Of a DNA stretch of 64,000 bases, positions 43,372-53,829 are shown one piece after another. The notes under the pieces were generated by a model that did no database searches, had not been told where the DNA came from, and saw only the letters and a list, made by a program, of their open reading frames with translations. The DNA is from Gilliamella sp. ESL0443 (GTDB taxonomy: Bacteria > Pseudomonadota > Gammaproteobacteria > Enterobacterales > Orbaceae): NCBI RefSeq assembly GCF_019469165.1, contig NZ_CP048263.1, positions 2,170,001 to 2,234,000 on the forward strand, in the 5' to 3' direction. The translations under genes and the position numbers were made by a program. Each line of letters opens with the position of its first letter. Position 1 is the first letter of the stretch.

Positions 43372-44143
43372 TTTTATTCCTTCATTTAAACCATTTGAAT
43401 CGATTTTTCGCTATTTAGCTCAACATGGTTTCTGGGAAGATTTTGTTACATTTTGTTCTTCATTTAATGGTTTTAGTGAAGCAATGCTATTCAAAATGGC
43501 ACAAGCAACCGATGATACTATTTATATGGTGTTGTTATCAGGTTTTTATGGAACGTTAATTGGATTACCATTAGGTATATTGTTGTATGTCACCCGAAAA
43601 GGTAACATACTTGAAAATGACATTGTAAATTTTACATTCTCTTTTCTCACAAATATATTTCGAGCAATTCCTTTTATTATATTAATTTTATGGATAAAAC
43701 CTTTCACAGTAGAAGTAATGGACATTATAACCGGCCAAGCCACCTTTTTAGGTAGACAAGGTGTTATTGTTCCGCTTAGTGTAGGTGTTGCGCCTTTAAT
43801 TGCAAAAATGATTGAAAATGCTTTACTGGATATTCCTAAAGGTTTAATTGAAGCTGCTCGTTCAATGGGAGCCACACCATTACAGATTATATATAAAGTT
43901 CTTATTCCCGAATCTCTACCTATTATTATTAATAGCATGACAATAACACTGATAACATTGACAGGCTATATTGCACTCAGTGGAGCTGTTGGAGCTGGAG
44001 GCTTAGGGCAATTGGCTATTCAATATGGCTATAATAGTTACAAACCCGCTATAATGAATACAGTTGTTATTTTATTAGTTATATTAGTATTCCTAATCCA
44101 AGCTATTGGCAATAGGATTGTAAGGTATGTTACTCATCATTAA
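43364..44143 (+). CDS. metI: Methionine ABC importer permease
   Basis: 259 residues, longer at the N-terminus than E. coli MetI (217). Five transmembrane helices in the permease part and the coupling EAA motif '[24 protein letters not shown]'-type region (in part). The extra 45 N-terminal residues ('[20 protein letters not shown]') are unexplained; the overlap with metN supports the ATG at 43364. Confidence 0.95.
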   Translation: MFDFIPSFKPFESIFRYLAQHGFWEDFVTFCSSFNGFSEAMLFKMAQATDDTIYMVLLSGFYGTLIGLPLGILLYVTRKGNILENDIVNFTFSFLTNIFRAIPFIILILWIKPFTVEVMDIITGQATFLGRQGVIVPLSVGVAPLIAKMIENALLDIPKGLIEAARSMGATPLQIIYKVLIPESLPIIINSMTITLITLTGYIALSGAVGAGGLGQLAIQYGYNSYKPAIMNTVVILLVILVFLIQAIGNRIVRYVTHH

Positions 44144-44157
44144 TTTTGGAGAAAATT

Positions 44158-45057
44158 ATGTCAATTAAACAGCTAGCACTAGCCACTACTTTGGTAAGTG
44201 CATTTTTTTTAACAGGTTGTGATAATAAACAATCATCTGTAACTGATAACAAACCAGCAGAACCAGCAAAAGTAAGTACTATCAAAGTTGGTGTAATTTC
44301 AGGTCCTGAACAAGAAGTAGCAGAAGTAGCCAAACAACAAGCTAAAAGCCTTTATAATCTTGATGTTGAACTTGTGATTTTTAATGATTACGTTACTCCA
44401 AATCAAGCATTAAATGATGGATTAATTGATATTAACGCTTTTCAACATAAACCATATTTAGATGAACAAATCAAAGAAAGAGGTTATAAATTAACTGTTG
44501 TTGGTAACTCATTTGTTTACCCTATTGCAAGTTACTCACACAAATTAAAACCGATTGAGAATAACAGTGAAATTGGGGAAGGTGTAAAAGTAACCTCACC
44601 TCGAGGCGAAACGTTCTTTATTCCAGCTAAATCAACAATTGCCATTCCTAATGACCCTACAAATTTAGGTCGTGCATTACTTTTATTACAACATGAAGGT
44701 TTAATTACTGTTGATAAGACAAAAGGTTTATTGCCAACTGTACTTGATATCACAAGTAACCCATATGAATATAAAATTATCGAACTAGAAGCTCCGATGC
44801 TACCTCGTTCGCTAGATGATTCGCAAGTCGATCTTGCTATTATTAACAATGCATTTGCTGGACAAGCAAATTTAACACCAAGCAAAGATGGTATTTTTGT
44901 TGAAGATAAAGAGTCTCCATATGTTAACATTATCGTATCGCGTGAAGCGGATAAAGATAATGAAAATGTAAAAAACTTTGTTAACGCTTACCAAACTGAT
45001 GCAGTAGCGCAAAAAGCTGACCAAATTTTTAATGGTGGCGCAATTCGTGGTTGGTAA
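44158..45057 (+). CDS. metQ: Methionine-binding lipoprotein
   Basis: 299 residues from ATG 44158, which has GGAG 6 nt upstream; TTG 44146 is less likely. Signal peptide with lipobox LTGC, then the NlpA/MetQ solute-binding fold: 'IKVGVISGPEQEVAEVAKQQ', 'NAFQHKPYLDE', 'SPYVNIIVSRE'. Delivers D/L-methionine to MetNI. Ends in a hairpin and is followed by trmO on the same strand; rcsF, present here in E. coli, is missing. Confidence 0.96.
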   Translation: MSIKQLALATTLVSAFFLTGCDNKQSSVTDNKPAEPAKVSTIKVGVISGPEQEVAEVAKQQAKSLYNLDVELVIFNDYVTPNQALNDGLIDINAFQHKPYLDEQIKERGYKLTVVGNSFVYPIASYSHKLKPIENNSEIGEGVKVTSPRGETFFIPAKSTIAIPNDPTNLGRALLLLQHEGLITVDKTKGLLPTVLDITSNPYEYKIIELEAPMLPRSLDDSQVDLAIINNAFAGQANLTPSKDGIFVEDKESPYVNIIVSREADKDNENVKNFVNAYQTDAVAQKADQIFNGGAIRGW

Positions 45058-45081
45058 ATTAGCAAGCTATAATTTATTATA

Positions 45082-45105
45082 TTCCGTCGGCATTCGTCGA
45101 CGGAA
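45082..45105 (+). other. Intercistronic hairpin after metQ
   Basis: 8-bp stem TTCCGTCG / CGACGGAA with an 8-nt loop, 25 bp past the metQ stop and 32 bp before trmO. Only ATCATT follows, so termination would be weak. Resembles the hairpins at 7096 and 16938. Confidence 0.65.
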
Positions 45106-45136
45106 ATCATTAAAATAATTAAATAAAGAATCAACA

Positions 45137-45844
45137 ATGACATATCAATTTGAACCAATTGGTATCATCCAGTCACCTTATGTTGAAAAATTTGCAGTGC
45201 CTCGTCAACCCAATCTGGTCAAAGCTGCTCAAGGTGAACTACATTTACTTACACCATATAACAATCCTATCAGTGTCAAAGGATTAGAACAGTTTTCTCA
45301 TCTATGGCTTTTATTTCATTTCCACCATATTGAGCCAACCAAGAGGAGATTAACGGTACGTCCACCTCGTTTAGGTGGAAACAAAAGTTTAGGCGTATTT
45401 GCAACAAGATCTCCATATAGACCTAATAATATTGGTCTTTCAGTTGTTGAATTAATAGATATTATTGTTGAAAAAAATCAGGTGATTTTAAAGTTAGGGG
45501 GATTAGATCTCGTAGATGGCACACCTATAATTGATATAAAACCCTACTTACCTTACTGTGATAGCCATCCTGATGCAAAAGCGGGTTACGCTCAAATGCT
45601 TCCAGAACAGAAACTTGAAGTTTCATTCTCAGCTAACGCTAAATTATTTATTGAATCCCAACAAGATTATCCACAACTAACCGAATTAATTGAACAAGTA
45701 ATATCTCAAGATCCAAGACCAGCTTATAAACAAAAAAACAACCATGAGCAAACTTATGCAATCTCACTATATCATTTTAATATTAAATGGAAGGTGATAG
45801 GCTGCTTAGCCGTTATTGAAAATATACATATTATTGAACGGTAA
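45137..45844 (+). CDS. trmO: tRNA (N6-threonylcarbamoyladenosine37-N6)-methyltransferase
   Basis: 235 residues, the same length as E. coli TrmO (TsaA). Uses S-adenosylmethionine to methylate t6A37 of tRNA-Thr. Motifs 'IGIIQSPYVEKFAVPRQP', 'LRLGGNKSLGVFATRSPYRPNNIGLS' region and 'DLVDGTPIIDIKPYLP' match. Follows metQ, so methionine uptake and a SAM user may be co-transcribed. Confidence 0.96.
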   Translation: MTYQFEPIGIIQSPYVEKFAVPRQPNLVKAAQGELHLLTPYNNPISVKGLEQFSHLWLLFHFHHIEPTKRRLTVRPPRLGGNKSLGVFATRSPYRPNNIGLSVVELIDIIVEKNQVILKLGGLDLVDGTPIIDIKPYLPYCDSHPDAKAGYAQMLPEQKLEVSFSANAKLFIESQQDYPQLTELIEQVISQDPRPAYKQKNNHEQTYAISLYHFNIKWKVIGCLAVIENIHIIER

Positions 45845-45916
45845 TGTTAATTTATTTAAACGATAAATTTACAAAACAATGAGATATGTAATTAAATATT
45901 TTTTTTGTAAAAATTC

Positions 45917-45946
45917 TTTACAAAAGAATTACATAATACCGATAAT
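45917..45946 (+). promoter_or_regulatory. Promoter of candidate small RNA
   Basis: TTTACA (45917-45922), 18-bp spacer, GATAAT (45941-45946). No coding sequence follows before a terminator 70 bp later. Confidence 0.5.
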
Positions 45947-45952
45947 ATAGGT

Positions 45953-46050
45953 TGGTAAGAGAGCTTAATTCTGCTAAATTAAATGAGGGTTTAATTCCCT
46001 ATATTTCACTTTGCCACTAAAGTTTTAATAATTTTAGTGGCACCTTTTAT
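45953..46050 (+). ncRNA. Candidate small RNA between trmO and hslO
   Basis: About 98 nt from a sigma70-like promoter to an intrinsic terminator. No ORF of note (an internal ATG meets a stop after three codons). An internal small hairpin (AGGG / CCCT around 45986-46000) precedes the terminator stem. Family unknown; it may instead be an extended trmO 3' UTR. Confidence 0.45.
46013..46049 (+). terminator. Intrinsic terminator, plus strand
   Basis: Perfect 9-bp stem GCCACTAAA / TTTAGTGGC with 11-nt loop, then ACCTTTTATTT. The minus side lacks a T-run, so it serves the plus-strand transcript (trmO read-through or the small RNA) rather than hslO. Confidence 0.8.
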
Positions 46051-46055
46051 TTGCA

Positions 46056-46919
46056 TCAATGATAATTGTTATTTTTCTTATTTCTCAATTCAGCAATATC
46101 TATCGCATCAAACAGATAATGTTTTCCACAATAATCACAATGAATGTCAATTTTGCCATCGTCTTCATTAAGAATCTCATCAATTTCCTTGGCTGGTAAT
46201 GTCATTAAACTATCTTCACAACGTTGTCGTGAACAACCACATTTAAATACAATTTGTTGAGTTTCAAATAAGCGAACTTCTTCTTGATTATAAAGACGAT
46301 ATAAAATTTCATCAGTAGGAAGTTGAAACAACTCTTGGCTAGTGATGGTTTCAGTTAATGTGCTTAGAAGCTCAAATGACTCTTGAGTATTTTCATTTGC
46401 AGGTAACACTTGCAATAAAATCCCTGCAGCCATCGGTGTGTTATTATGCACTCCAGTTTTAACGAATAAACGAGTTGGCAGTTGTTCAGACTGCATAAAA
46501 TAATTTTCAATACAGCCAATTAGCGTTTCTTTTTCTAATCCAACGATGCCTTGATAACGTTCGCCTTTTTTAGGCGTTATGGTAATTACAATGTAACCGT
46601 TGCCAACCATCTCCTTAAGAGAAGCATTATCGGCAATTTCACCATTTACTCGCGCAACACCACGTAATTCTTGTAGGTTATTGCCATTTACCACTGCTAA
46701 TGTTAATGGCCCATCCCCCTGTAATTGCACAGCAATATCACCATCGAATTTCAATGTAGCGGTTAATAAACTGGTGGCTACTAATAATTCACCTAATAAA
46801 TTCTGTACTGGAATAGGATAATTATGGTTTTCTAAAATAGATTGGTATGTTTTTTCAAGTCGAGTGATTTCCCCTCGAACAGGATGATTATCAAATAAAA
46901 ACCGATTTAAAGTATCCAT
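46056..46919 (-). CDS. hslO: Redox-regulated chaperone Hsp33
   Basis: Holdase activated by oxidative unfolding. 287 residues from ATG 46919, 1 bp past the hslR stop; an ATG at 46943 would overlap hslR and does not fit the family start. The C-terminal redox switch zinc cysteines are present: CGC and, about 30 residues on, CDYC. hslR-hslO is an operon as in E. coli. Confidence 0.96.
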   Translation of the reverse strand: MDTLNRFLFDNHPVRGEITRLEKTYQSILENHNYPIPVQNLLGELLVATSLLTATLKFDGDIAVQLQGDGPLTLAVVNGNNLQELRGVARVNGEIADNASLKEMVGNGYIVITITPKKGERYQGIVGLEKETLIGCIENYFMQSEQLPTRLFVKTGVHNNTPMAAGILLQVLPANENTQESFELLSTLTETITSQELFQLPTDEILYRLYNQEEVRLFETQQIVFKCGCSRQRCEDSLMTLPAKEIDEILNEDDGKIDIHCDYCGKHYLFDAIDIAELRNKKNNNYH

Positions 46920-46920
46920 A

Positions 46921-47313
46921 TTAATTGCCTTGTTGTCTTTCATATTTAAATTTAATTAATGTGCGCCGCTCTTTTTTATCAGGTCGTCGGTCCGGATGCG
47001 GCATGGCTAATGCATTAAGTTTTCTTGCCTGAGCAATATTTTCACGTTTTTCAATGCTCTCTGGGGTTTCTTGGTAAAGATATTCCACTTCTCTTGCGGC
47101 TCTACGCTGGTCATTAATTGCTAAAACTCGAATTGTCTTTTGCTCATTACCTTGCCTAAGCACTATCATCGCCCCAACTTCAACTATTTTGCTTGGCTTT
47201 GCTCGTTGGCCATTATAATGAACTTTTCCACCTTCAATCATTTCACGAGCAATGGAACGCGTTTTATAAAACCGCGCGGCCCATAACCATTTATCTAATC
47301 TGACGAGATGCAT
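46921..47313 (-). CDS. hslR: Ribosome-associated heat-shock protein Hsp15
   Basis: 130-residue S4-domain RNA-binding protein that rescues 50S subunits with stalled nascent chains. S4 motif '[32 protein letters not shown]' (in part) at the N-terminus and a basic C-terminal tail. ATG 47313 has GAGGA upstream. Probably sigma-32 dependent like its E. coli counterpart; rpoH is in this window. Confidence 0.95.
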   Translation of the reverse strand: MHLVRLDKWLWAARFYKTRSIAREMIEGGKVHYNGQRAKPSKIVEVGAMIVLRQGNEQKTIRVLAINDQRRAAREVEYLYQETPESIEKRENIAQARKLNALAMPHPDRRPDKKERRTLIKFKYERQQGN

Positions 47314-47372
47314 TGTTTCCTCGTTTAAGACTTAATACATTTATAACTAATATAAGTATCGTTTTATTAAAA

Positions 47373-48971
47373 TCAATGTTGTGGATGAATTGAATAATCA
47401 TTGCCACCTGTCGAAAAAATTCCAGATAAACTAAATGGAGCTATCTTACCACGCAAATCAGCTCGATAATTTAACGACTCTGGAGGATTCTGTATTAACT
47501 TCCATCGATTAAGCAGCTCACTTGTGGTACCTTTGCTAATGAGGTGGAATGATTCAAATTCAGAATGCAAAGGATTAATTATTGCAGTTGAGTCAATTAT
47601 TCCGCCATTAACTAATGCATTAAAACTTAATAATGTGCGATGCTGAGGATCAATATCTACCGACACACTAGGATATTTAATACTTACTTTATTAACTGAA
47701 GCATTATTAGCTTTAAGAAATAGTGAGCCCGAATATAACCCAAATTTGTTGTCTTCAACTAAGCTCACATTTTTCCCCGAAACATCAAAGTTTGCAATGT
47801 TAAAAGGATAATCAGATTTAATACTGGTTAACATACTTTGCAATATGATTAACTGATCAACGTCAACACGATTAAATATATCTGGTAATAACGGTTGTTT
47901 TGCTTCATCAGATAATTCATAACTGATGCCTGTCAACAATAACTTATTCAAATGTAATGAATTATTTTTCCAACTACCATCTAAATGAACATCACCGTTA
48001 TGCCATCGAGCAACTGCTTTTTTGATATCTATTTCATTATCTTTAAAAGACAATTGAAGCAATAAAGAAGAATATATTTGATCAAACCAAACCACATTAT
48101 CTGCATTAAAAATAAAGGAAGTTTCATTCAGATTCCACTGATTATCATAACTAATATTGGTTATTTCAAAATTTCCCTTAGCAATAATTAAATTAGGTAA
48201 TTGAATATTACTGTCTAAAATTAAAAGTTCTTCTAACATAAACTTTGGAAATTTAGGCAAATACTTATTTAATTCAATATAATCATCTGGTTGAAAACGG
48301 ATATTATTTAATCTTAATTGTGCTATATCTAAACTACCATCGGCTAATACTTTTAATTTACTAACAAAAAAACCATTATCCATATTACCGCCTAAATTGG
48401 TGATTGCTGTAACCCCATCACGATAATATCCTTGTAACAATATTTTGTTTATCGGTATCTGATTAAATGATGCTTTTTGTGAAGTGAAATCAAATTGATA
48501 TGGCTCTTTACTACTTAAATCAAAAGGTTTAATACGGCCATCAACGCCTTTTAAAGAAAGAGAATCTTGCTCATCATTAAACGAAAAATTTATTGTAGAA
48601 TTATAAAACTTTAATACATTAGCCGAAAAATTAGTAATATCAACACCATTAAATTCACCATCAATCACATTAATATAATTAAAATGATGAAGTTGCCATA
48701 AATTTTTCTTATCAAAACCAATAGTTAACTTTCCAATTTTAGTCACTTCTTGCTTATCATTTATTACCAATAAATTATCAATACTTAACTCATAAAAATT
48801 AGCTAATGAATGATTTATCTTACCAATTGAAATAGTGTATGTTCCAAGCCTTGATAATTGTTGACTCAGTATTTTTGCTCCATAATTGGTTTGCAAGGCA
48901 AAATAACTAATTACAATTAACAACCAGATAATCGAAAAGAGCAAAATTAAACAAGATCGTAACCGTCTCAT
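47373..48971 (-). CDS. yicH: YicH-like AsmA-family protein
   Basis: 532 residues: one N-terminal transmembrane helix (7-27) and a long periplasmic beta-rich region. 'YFALQTNYGAKILSQQLS' after the helix and 'LVEDNKFGLYSGSLFLKANNAS' later align with E. coli YicH (569) from memory. AsmA-family members such as YhdP, TamB and YdbH move phospholipid between membranes; YicH itself has no firmly assigned role. Monocistronic, 60 bp before hslR on the same strand. Confidence 0.8.
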   Translation of the reverse strand: MRRLRSCLILLFSIIWLLIVISYFALQTNYGAKILSQQLSRLGTYTISIGKINHSLANFYELSIDNLLVINDKQEVTKIGKLTIGFDKKNLWQLHHFNYINVIDGEFNGVDITNFSANVLKFYNSTINFSFNDEQDSLSLKGVDGRIKPFDLSSKEPYQFDFTSQKASFNQIPINKILLQGYYRDGVTAITNLGGNMDNGFFVSKLKVLADGSLDIAQLRLNNIRFQPDDYIELNKYLPKFPKFMLEELLILDSNIQLPNLIIAKGNFEITNISYDNQWNLNETSFIFNADNVVWFDQIYSSLLLQLSFKDNEIDIKKAVARWHNGDVHLDGSWKNNSLHLNKLLLTGISYELSDEAKQPLLPDIFNRVDVDQLIILQSMLTSIKSDYPFNIANFDVSGKNVSLVEDNKFGLYSGSLFLKANNASVNKVSIKYPSVSVDIDPQHRTLLSFNALVNGGIIDSTAIINPLHSEFESFHLISKGTTSELLNRWKLIQNPPESLNYRADLRGKIAPFSLSGIFSTGGNDYSIHPQH

Positions 48972-49199
48972 AAATAAGCAGTATAGTAATAAAAATGGAT
49001 TAAAATTTATATAACAATACCTGATTTTGGGTAAAATAGCACTTGATTTTAATATAAATGATTTGTTGTTAAACTAGTTTTAACGTTAATATATAGCCAA
49101 TTATGACTTTAGAATAACATATTCACGGAATTAATCTTCATCCTTTGATTAAGGTGAAAAATTCTTTTTTATTGACCATATAAACAGGAAAAAATCGAG

Positions 49200-49676
49200 A
49201 TGAAACAGATCCCAATGACAGTAAGGGGAGCCGAATTATTACGAGCAGAACTTGAAGAACTTAAAAATATAAAAAGACCTCAAATTACTGCTGCTATTGC
49301 AGAAGCCAGAGCGCACGGAGATTTAAAAGAAAACGCGGAATATCATGCAGCAAGAGAACAACAAGGTTTTTGTGAAGGTCGTATTCAAGAAATCGAAGGC
49401 AAATTATCTCAAGCACAAATTATTGATATTACCAAGGTAAAAAATACTGGACGCATAATTTTTGGTGCCACAGTGACTGTAATTAATATCGATACCGATG
49501 AAGAAACAACTTATCGAATTGTTGGCGATGATGAAGCAGATTATAAACAAAATTTAATTTCGGTTAACTCACCTATCGCTCGAGGTCTTATTGGTAAAGA
49601 AGATGGTGATACCGTCCAAATCAAAACACCAGGCGGTAATGTAGAATTTGACATTGTTAAAGTTGAGTATATCTAA
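49200..49676 (+). CDS. greA: Transcription elongation factor GreA
   Basis: 158 residues; rescues backtracked RNA polymerase by stimulating transcript cleavage. N-terminal coiled coil with '[23 protein letters not shown]' (in part), whose acidic tip enters the secondary channel, and C-terminal FKBP-like domain '[17 protein letters not shown]'. Begins the greA/yhbY/rlmE-ftsH-folP block conserved with E. coli. Confidence 0.97.
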   Translation: MKQIPMTVRGAELLRAELEELKNIKRPQITAAIAEARAHGDLKENAEYHAAREQQGFCEGRIQEIEGKLSQAQIIDITKVKNTGRIIFGATVTVINIDTDEETTYRIVGDDEADYKQNLISVNSPIARGLIGKEDGDTVQIKTPGGNVEFDIVKVEYI

Positions 49677-49693
49677 TAAAACTCAACTGCAAT

Positions 49694-49722
49694 AAAAAAA
49701 CAGGGCTATTGCCCTGTTTTTT
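49694..49722. terminator. Bidirectional terminator between greA and yhbY
   Basis: Stem AACAGGGC / GCCCTGTT with a TATT loop, A-run before and T-run after. It serves greA on the plus strand; its edge touches the yhbY stop codon at 49721, so on the minus strand it acts directly at the end of yhbY. Confidence 0.9.
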
Positions 49723-50014
49723 ATTTGGGTAAAGTAATTTTCTTATCTTCGCTAGGTCTAAATACCGTAAAAATAGATCCGACTTGTTGAACGGGTAATG
49801 CATTTGTTTCGCGGATAATAGCTTCACAAATTAATTTTTTCGTTTCACGATCTTCGGCAGCGATTTTAATTTTAATTAACTCATGGAAATTTAGTGCATT
49901 TTCGATTTCGGCAAGAACGCCTTCGGTAAATCCATTAGCACCAATCATCACTATCGGTTTTAAATGATGAGCTTCACTTTTTAAGTACTGTTTTTGTTTA
50001 TTCGATAAATTCAT
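49721..50014 (-). CDS. yhbY: Ribosome assembly RNA-binding protein YhbY
   Basis: 97-residue CRM-domain protein associated with pre-50S particles. Typical 'LKPIVMIGANGFTEGVLAEIENALNFHELIKIKI' region (in part) and 'GSIFTVFRPSEDKKI' end. Divergent from rlmE, convergent with greA. Confidence 0.96.
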   Translation of the reverse strand: MNLSNKQKQYLKSEAHHLKPIVMIGANGFTEGVLAEIENALNFHELIKIKIAAEDRETKKLICEAIIRETNALPVQQVGSIFTVFRPSEDKKITLPK

Positions 50015-50112
50015 TAATTTTTTATCACATTAAGTTGCAATTTTGCTATTCTACCCTTATATATATTTGTAATCAATTGAAGTAACCTCTATACACTAAG
50101 GATTTATTCGCT

Positions 50113-50739
50113 GTGAGTAACAAAAAACGCTCAGCAAGTTCTACTCGTTGGCTAAATGAACATTTTAAAGATCGCTTTGTACAACAAGCACAAAAAAAAG
50201 GCCTACGTTCTAGAGCATGGTTTAAATTAGAAGAAATACAAAAAAGTGACAAACTATTCAAACCGGGAATTACTGTCGTGGATTTAGGGGCAGCACCGGG
50301 CGGATGGTCGCAATATGTTGCATCACTCATCGGTAATAAGGGACGAATTATTGCTTGTGATTTATTACCGATGGATCCAATAGTTGGCGTTGATTTTTTG
50401 CAAGGTGACTTTAGGGATGAAGCCGTATTAAATACCTTACTTGAGCGCGTTGGTGAAGAGAAAGTACAAGTTGTTATGTCAGATATGGCTCCGAATATGA
50501 GTGGACAGCCTGCAGTTGATATACCAAGAGCTATGTATTTAGTTGAACTTGCATTAGATATGTGTAAAGACGTTCTTGCACCTAATGGGAGTTTTATTGT
50601 AAAAGTATTCCAGGGCGAAGGCTTTGAAGAATATCTAAAAACAGTTAGATCGCTGTTTAAAACAGTTAAAATTCGAAAGCCTGAAGCTTCGCGCTCACGG
50701 TCTCGAGAAGTATATATTGTAGCAATGGGGATGAAGTAG
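50113..50739 (+). CDS. rlmE: 23S rRNA (uridine(2552)-2'-O)-methyltransferase
   Basis: 208 residues (E. coli RrmJ/RlmE 209). SAM motif '[14 protein letters not shown]', '[11 protein letters not shown]' with catalytic Asp, and '[16 protein letters not shown]' with catalytic Lys. GTG start at 50113 with AAGGA upstream. Heat-shock gene paired with ftsH in E. coli; ftsH follows after 75 bp here. Confidence 0.97.
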   Translation: MSNKKRSASSTRWLNEHFKDRFVQQAQKKGLRSRAWFKLEEIQKSDKLFKPGITVVDLGAAPGGWSQYVASLIGNKGRIIACDLLPMDPIVGVDFLQGDFRDEAVLNTLLERVGEEKVQVVMSDMAPNMSGQPAVDIPRAMYLVELALDMCKDVLAPNGSFIVKVFQGEGFEEYLKTVRSLFKTVKIRKPEASRSRSREVYIVAMGMK

Positions 50740-50814
50740 CCAGCCGTACAATTTTGTAGTACCATACTTGGTTAATTTTAGTCGTAACTGTTAATTTTAT
50801 GAGAGGTTTTTCTT

Positions 50815-52686
50815 TTGAACGACATGGTAAAGAATTTACTGATCTGGGGCGTTATCGCGGTAGTATTGTTTGCTGTATTCAACCAATTCAGCGCGTTATC
50901 CAATAGCGGTCCTCAAGTCGATTATACCAAATTTAATTCGGATGTAACGAGCGGCAAACTCAAAGAAGTACATATTAATGGTCGCGAAATTGTTGCTACA
51001 ACTAAAAGTAGTAGTAATTATGTTACTTATATCCCTTATCTTGATGAAAAACTAGTCGATAACTTGGTGCTTAATGATATTGCTGTTTACGGCAGTCCAG
51101 ATGAAAAACCAAGCTTATTGGTTAGTATCTTGATTTCTTGGTTTCCAATTATCTTATTACTTGGTTTTTGGTTCTTTGTTATGCGCCAAATGCAAGGCGG
51201 GGGTAAAGGTGGCCCAATGTCGGTAGGCAAAAGTAAAGCCAAAATGTTAACGCCTGACCAAGTTAAGACTAAATTTACAGATGTAGCAGGCAGTGAAGAA
51301 GCTAAACAAGAAGTAACAGAAGTCGTCGATTTTTTACGTGATCCTGGCAAATACCAAAAATTAGGCGGTCGTATTCCTAAAGGGATTTTAATGGTAGGAC
51401 CTCCGGGTACGGGTAAAACATTATTAGCCAGAGCCATTGCGGGTGAAGCAAACGTGCCTTTCTTTAGTATTTCAGGTTCAGATTTTGTTGAAATGTTTGT
51501 CGGTGTTGGCGCATCACGTGTACGTGACCTCTTTGAACAAGCCCGTAAACATTCACCATGTATTATCTTTATTGATGAAATTGATGCTGTTGGTCGAAAA
51601 CGTGGTGCCGGCTCAATGGGCGGACATGATGAACGCGAACAGACTCTAAACCAAATGTTAGTTGAAATGGATGGCTTTGAAGCTAACAGTGGTATTATCA
51701 TTATTGCAGCAACAAACCGTGCGGACATTCTCGATCCTGCATTACTTCGTCCGGGTCGTTTTGACCGTCAAGTTCAAATTGATTTACCTGACTTAAAAAG
51801 CCGTGAACAAATTCTGGCAGTACATGTACGTAAAGTGCCTTTAGGTTCTGATGTTAATCTAGCAGTATTAGCTCGCGGAACACCAAATTATTCCGGTGCT
51901 CAATTAGCTAATTTAGTTAACGAAGCTGCGCTATTTGCCGCGCGTCGTAATAAACGTTTAGTCACGATGGATGAGTTTGAAGAAGCCAAAGATAAAATCG
52001 ATATGGGTACTCAACGTCGTTCGTTATCCATGACAAAAGAGCAATTAACCAATACGGCTTATCATGAAGCGGGACATGCAATCGTAGGTTATTTAATGCC
52101 AGATCATGATCCGCTTCATAAAGTAACTATTATTCCTCGAGGAGGGGCATTAGGTGTAGCCTTCTTCTTACCAGAAGGTGATCAAATCAGTCAAAGTCGT
52201 ACTCAGTTAGAGTCTAAAATATCTACAGCTTATGCGGGAAGAATTGCCGAAGGCCTAATTTATGGTGAAGATAAAATTACCTCAGGTGCATCTAGTGATA
52301 TACGATACGCTTCTAACATAGCCAGAGCAATGGTTACACAGTGGGGTTTCTCAGATCGTTTACCACCTGCATTGTTTGAATATGAAGAATCTTCTTATGG
52401 AATCATGAAAAAAATATCTGATGGTACAGCAAAAATTATTGATGAAGAAGTTGATGCAATCCTTCAACGAAACTATCAACGAGCTAAAACAACACTAACT
52501 GAAAATATTGATATTCTTCATGCAATGAAAGATGCTTTACTGAAATATGAAACAATTGATAAACAACAGATTGATGAACTGATGAATCGCCAGCCAGTCA
52601 CACCACCAGAAGGTTGGACAGCCAGTGATGAAATAGCAGCTCAAGAAGTTCCGAATGAAGGTACACCACCTGAATCTGATGATTAA
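50815..52686 (+). CDS. ftsH: ATP-dependent zinc metalloprotease FtsH
   Basis: 623-residue inner-membrane AAA protease that degrades sigma-32, LpxC and misassembled membrane proteins. Two N-terminal helices (5-25, 100-120), Walker A GPPGTGKT, Walker B 'IIFIDEIDA', pore motif FVEMFVG, zinc site HEAGH. Start TTG 50815 has AGAGG 8 nt upstream; ATG 50824 is possible. The C-terminus is acidic and Pro-rich. Confidence 0.97.
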   Translation: MNDMVKNLLIWGVIAVVLFAVFNQFSALSNSGPQVDYTKFNSDVTSGKLKEVHINGREIVATTKSSSNYVTYIPYLDEKLVDNLVLNDIAVYGSPDEKPSLLVSILISWFPIILLLGFWFFVMRQMQGGGKGGPMSVGKSKAKMLTPDQVKTKFTDVAGSEEAKQEVTEVVDFLRDPGKYQKLGGRIPKGILMVGPPGTGKTLLARAIAGEANVPFFSISGSDFVEMFVGVGASRVRDLFEQARKHSPCIIFIDEIDAVGRKRGAGSMGGHDEREQTLNQMLVEMDGFEANSGIIIIAATNRADILDPALLRPGRFDRQVQIDLPDLKSREQILAVHVRKVPLGSDVNLAVLARGTPNYSGAQLANLVNEAALFAARRNKRLVTMDEFEEAKDKIDMGTQRRSLSMTKEQLTNTAYHEAGHAIVGYLMPDHDPLHKVTIIPRGGALGVAFFLPEGDQISQSRTQLESKISTAYAGRIAEGLIYGEDKITSGASSDIRYASNIARAMVTQWGFSDRLPPALFEYEESSYGIMKKISDGTAKIIDEEVDAILQRNYQRAKTTLTENIDILHAMKDALLKYETIDKQQIDELMNRQPVTPPEGWTASDEIAAQEVPNEGTPPESDD

Positions 52687-52703
52687 TCTGTTTTAATTTT
52701 TAT

Positions 52704-52727
52704 AACGCGCTACGGCGCGTTTTTTAT
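52704..52727 (+). terminator. Intrinsic terminator of ftsH
   Basis: 7-bp stem AACGCGC / GCGCGTT with TACG loop, followed by a T-run, 17 bp past the ftsH stop. folP therefore needs its own promoter in the following 135 bp. Confidence 0.92.
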
Positions 52728-52860
52728 CGGATAATTTAAATAAATCTAAAATAAAAGTGATTTTCAAAACAGGTAATAAACTTGAATGATTTTGCTATCG
52801 TTTAGCTTATAACAAAGCTTAGCGATAACAAAAAGCAGATGACTCAAATAAGGCATAATC

Positions 52861-53697
52861 ATGGAAATTCGTTTCAACAATCAAATTATGGATCTCTCTT
52901 TTCCACAGGTAATGGGTATCGTAAACATGACGCCAGATTCTTTTTCTGATGGCGGTAATTATAACAATCTTGATGATGCCATGCGTCGAGTTGATAATAT
53001 GATACAAGCAGGCGCAACATTTATTGATATAGGGGGCGAATCAACTCGCCCTGGTGCAGCCTTCGTCTCAGTTGAAGAAGAATTAGATAGAGTTGTGCCT
53101 TTAGTTGAAAAAGTGGCTCGCTATTTTGATGTTTGGATTTCGGTTGATACCTCTAAGCCTCAAGTTATGACTGAATCAGCAAAAGCAGGAGCACATTTAA
53201 TTAATGATATCCGAGCATTAACAGAATCTGGAGCAGTCGAAGCCGCAGCTCAAACAGGATTACCGGTTTGCATTATGCATATGCAAGGCGATCCCCAAAC
53301 TATGCAAAATGCTCCGCATTATCAACAAGACATCTATCAAGAAGTTGATCAATTTTTTGCTCATCATATCAATCGTTGCATAAACGCAGGAATTGAACGA
53401 GAAAAAATTATTCTTGATCCGGGTTTTGGGTTTGGTAAAACATTGGCACACAATTATCGATTACTAGCAACACTTGAAAAATTTCATCACTTTCATTTAC
53501 CGCTATTAGTTGGCATGTCTCGCAAATCCATGATTGGACAAGTATTAAATGTTTCGCCTAAAGAACGTATGTTAGGTAGCGTTTCTTGTGCAGTAATTGC
53601 AGCCATGAAAGGTGCGCAGATTATTCGAGTTCATGACGTAAAAGAAACCTTTGATGCACTGCGAATTGTGCAAGCCACTTTAGCTGAACAGGAATAA
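52861..53697 (+). CDS. folP: Dihydropteroate synthase
   Basis: 278 residues; joins 4-aminobenzoate to dihydropterin, the sulphonamide target. Motifs 'VMGIVNMTPDSFSDGG', 'DIGGESTRPGA', 'NDIRAL', 'DPGFGFGKT', and 'VGMSRKSMIG'. All standard sites look intact. E. coli has glmM next; here a terminator and the convergent ubiA follow instead. Confidence 0.97.
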   Translation: MEIRFNNQIMDLSFPQVMGIVNMTPDSFSDGGNYNNLDDAMRRVDNMIQAGATFIDIGGESTRPGAAFVSVEEELDRVVPLVEKVARYFDVWISVDTSKPQVMTESAKAGAHLINDIRALTESGAVEAAAQTGLPVCIMHMQGDPQTMQNAPHYQQDIYQEVDQFFAHHINRCINAGIEREKIILDPGFGFGKTLAHNYRLLATLEKFHHFHLPLLVGMSRKSMIGQVLNVSPKERMLGSVSCAVIAAMKGAQIIRVHDVKETFDALRIVQATLAEQE

Positions 53698-53736
53698 ACG
53701 GGGTTTAACTTTAACAAAATAAGCCATTATTTTATT

Positions 53737-53783
53737 AAAAAGGGAATTTTTAGACAAATACTATAAAAATCCCTTTTTGTTTT
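53737..53783 (+). terminator. Intrinsic terminator of folP
   Basis: Long hairpin: AAAAAGGGA pairs with TCCCTTTTT and an inner TTTTTA with TAAAAA, 53737-53778, then GTTTT. Located 39 bp after folP. Confidence 0.85.
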
Positions 53784-53829
53784 ATGCTTGAGAATTTTCA
53801 ATTTTTGGCATCACTGTTTCAAATAATTT

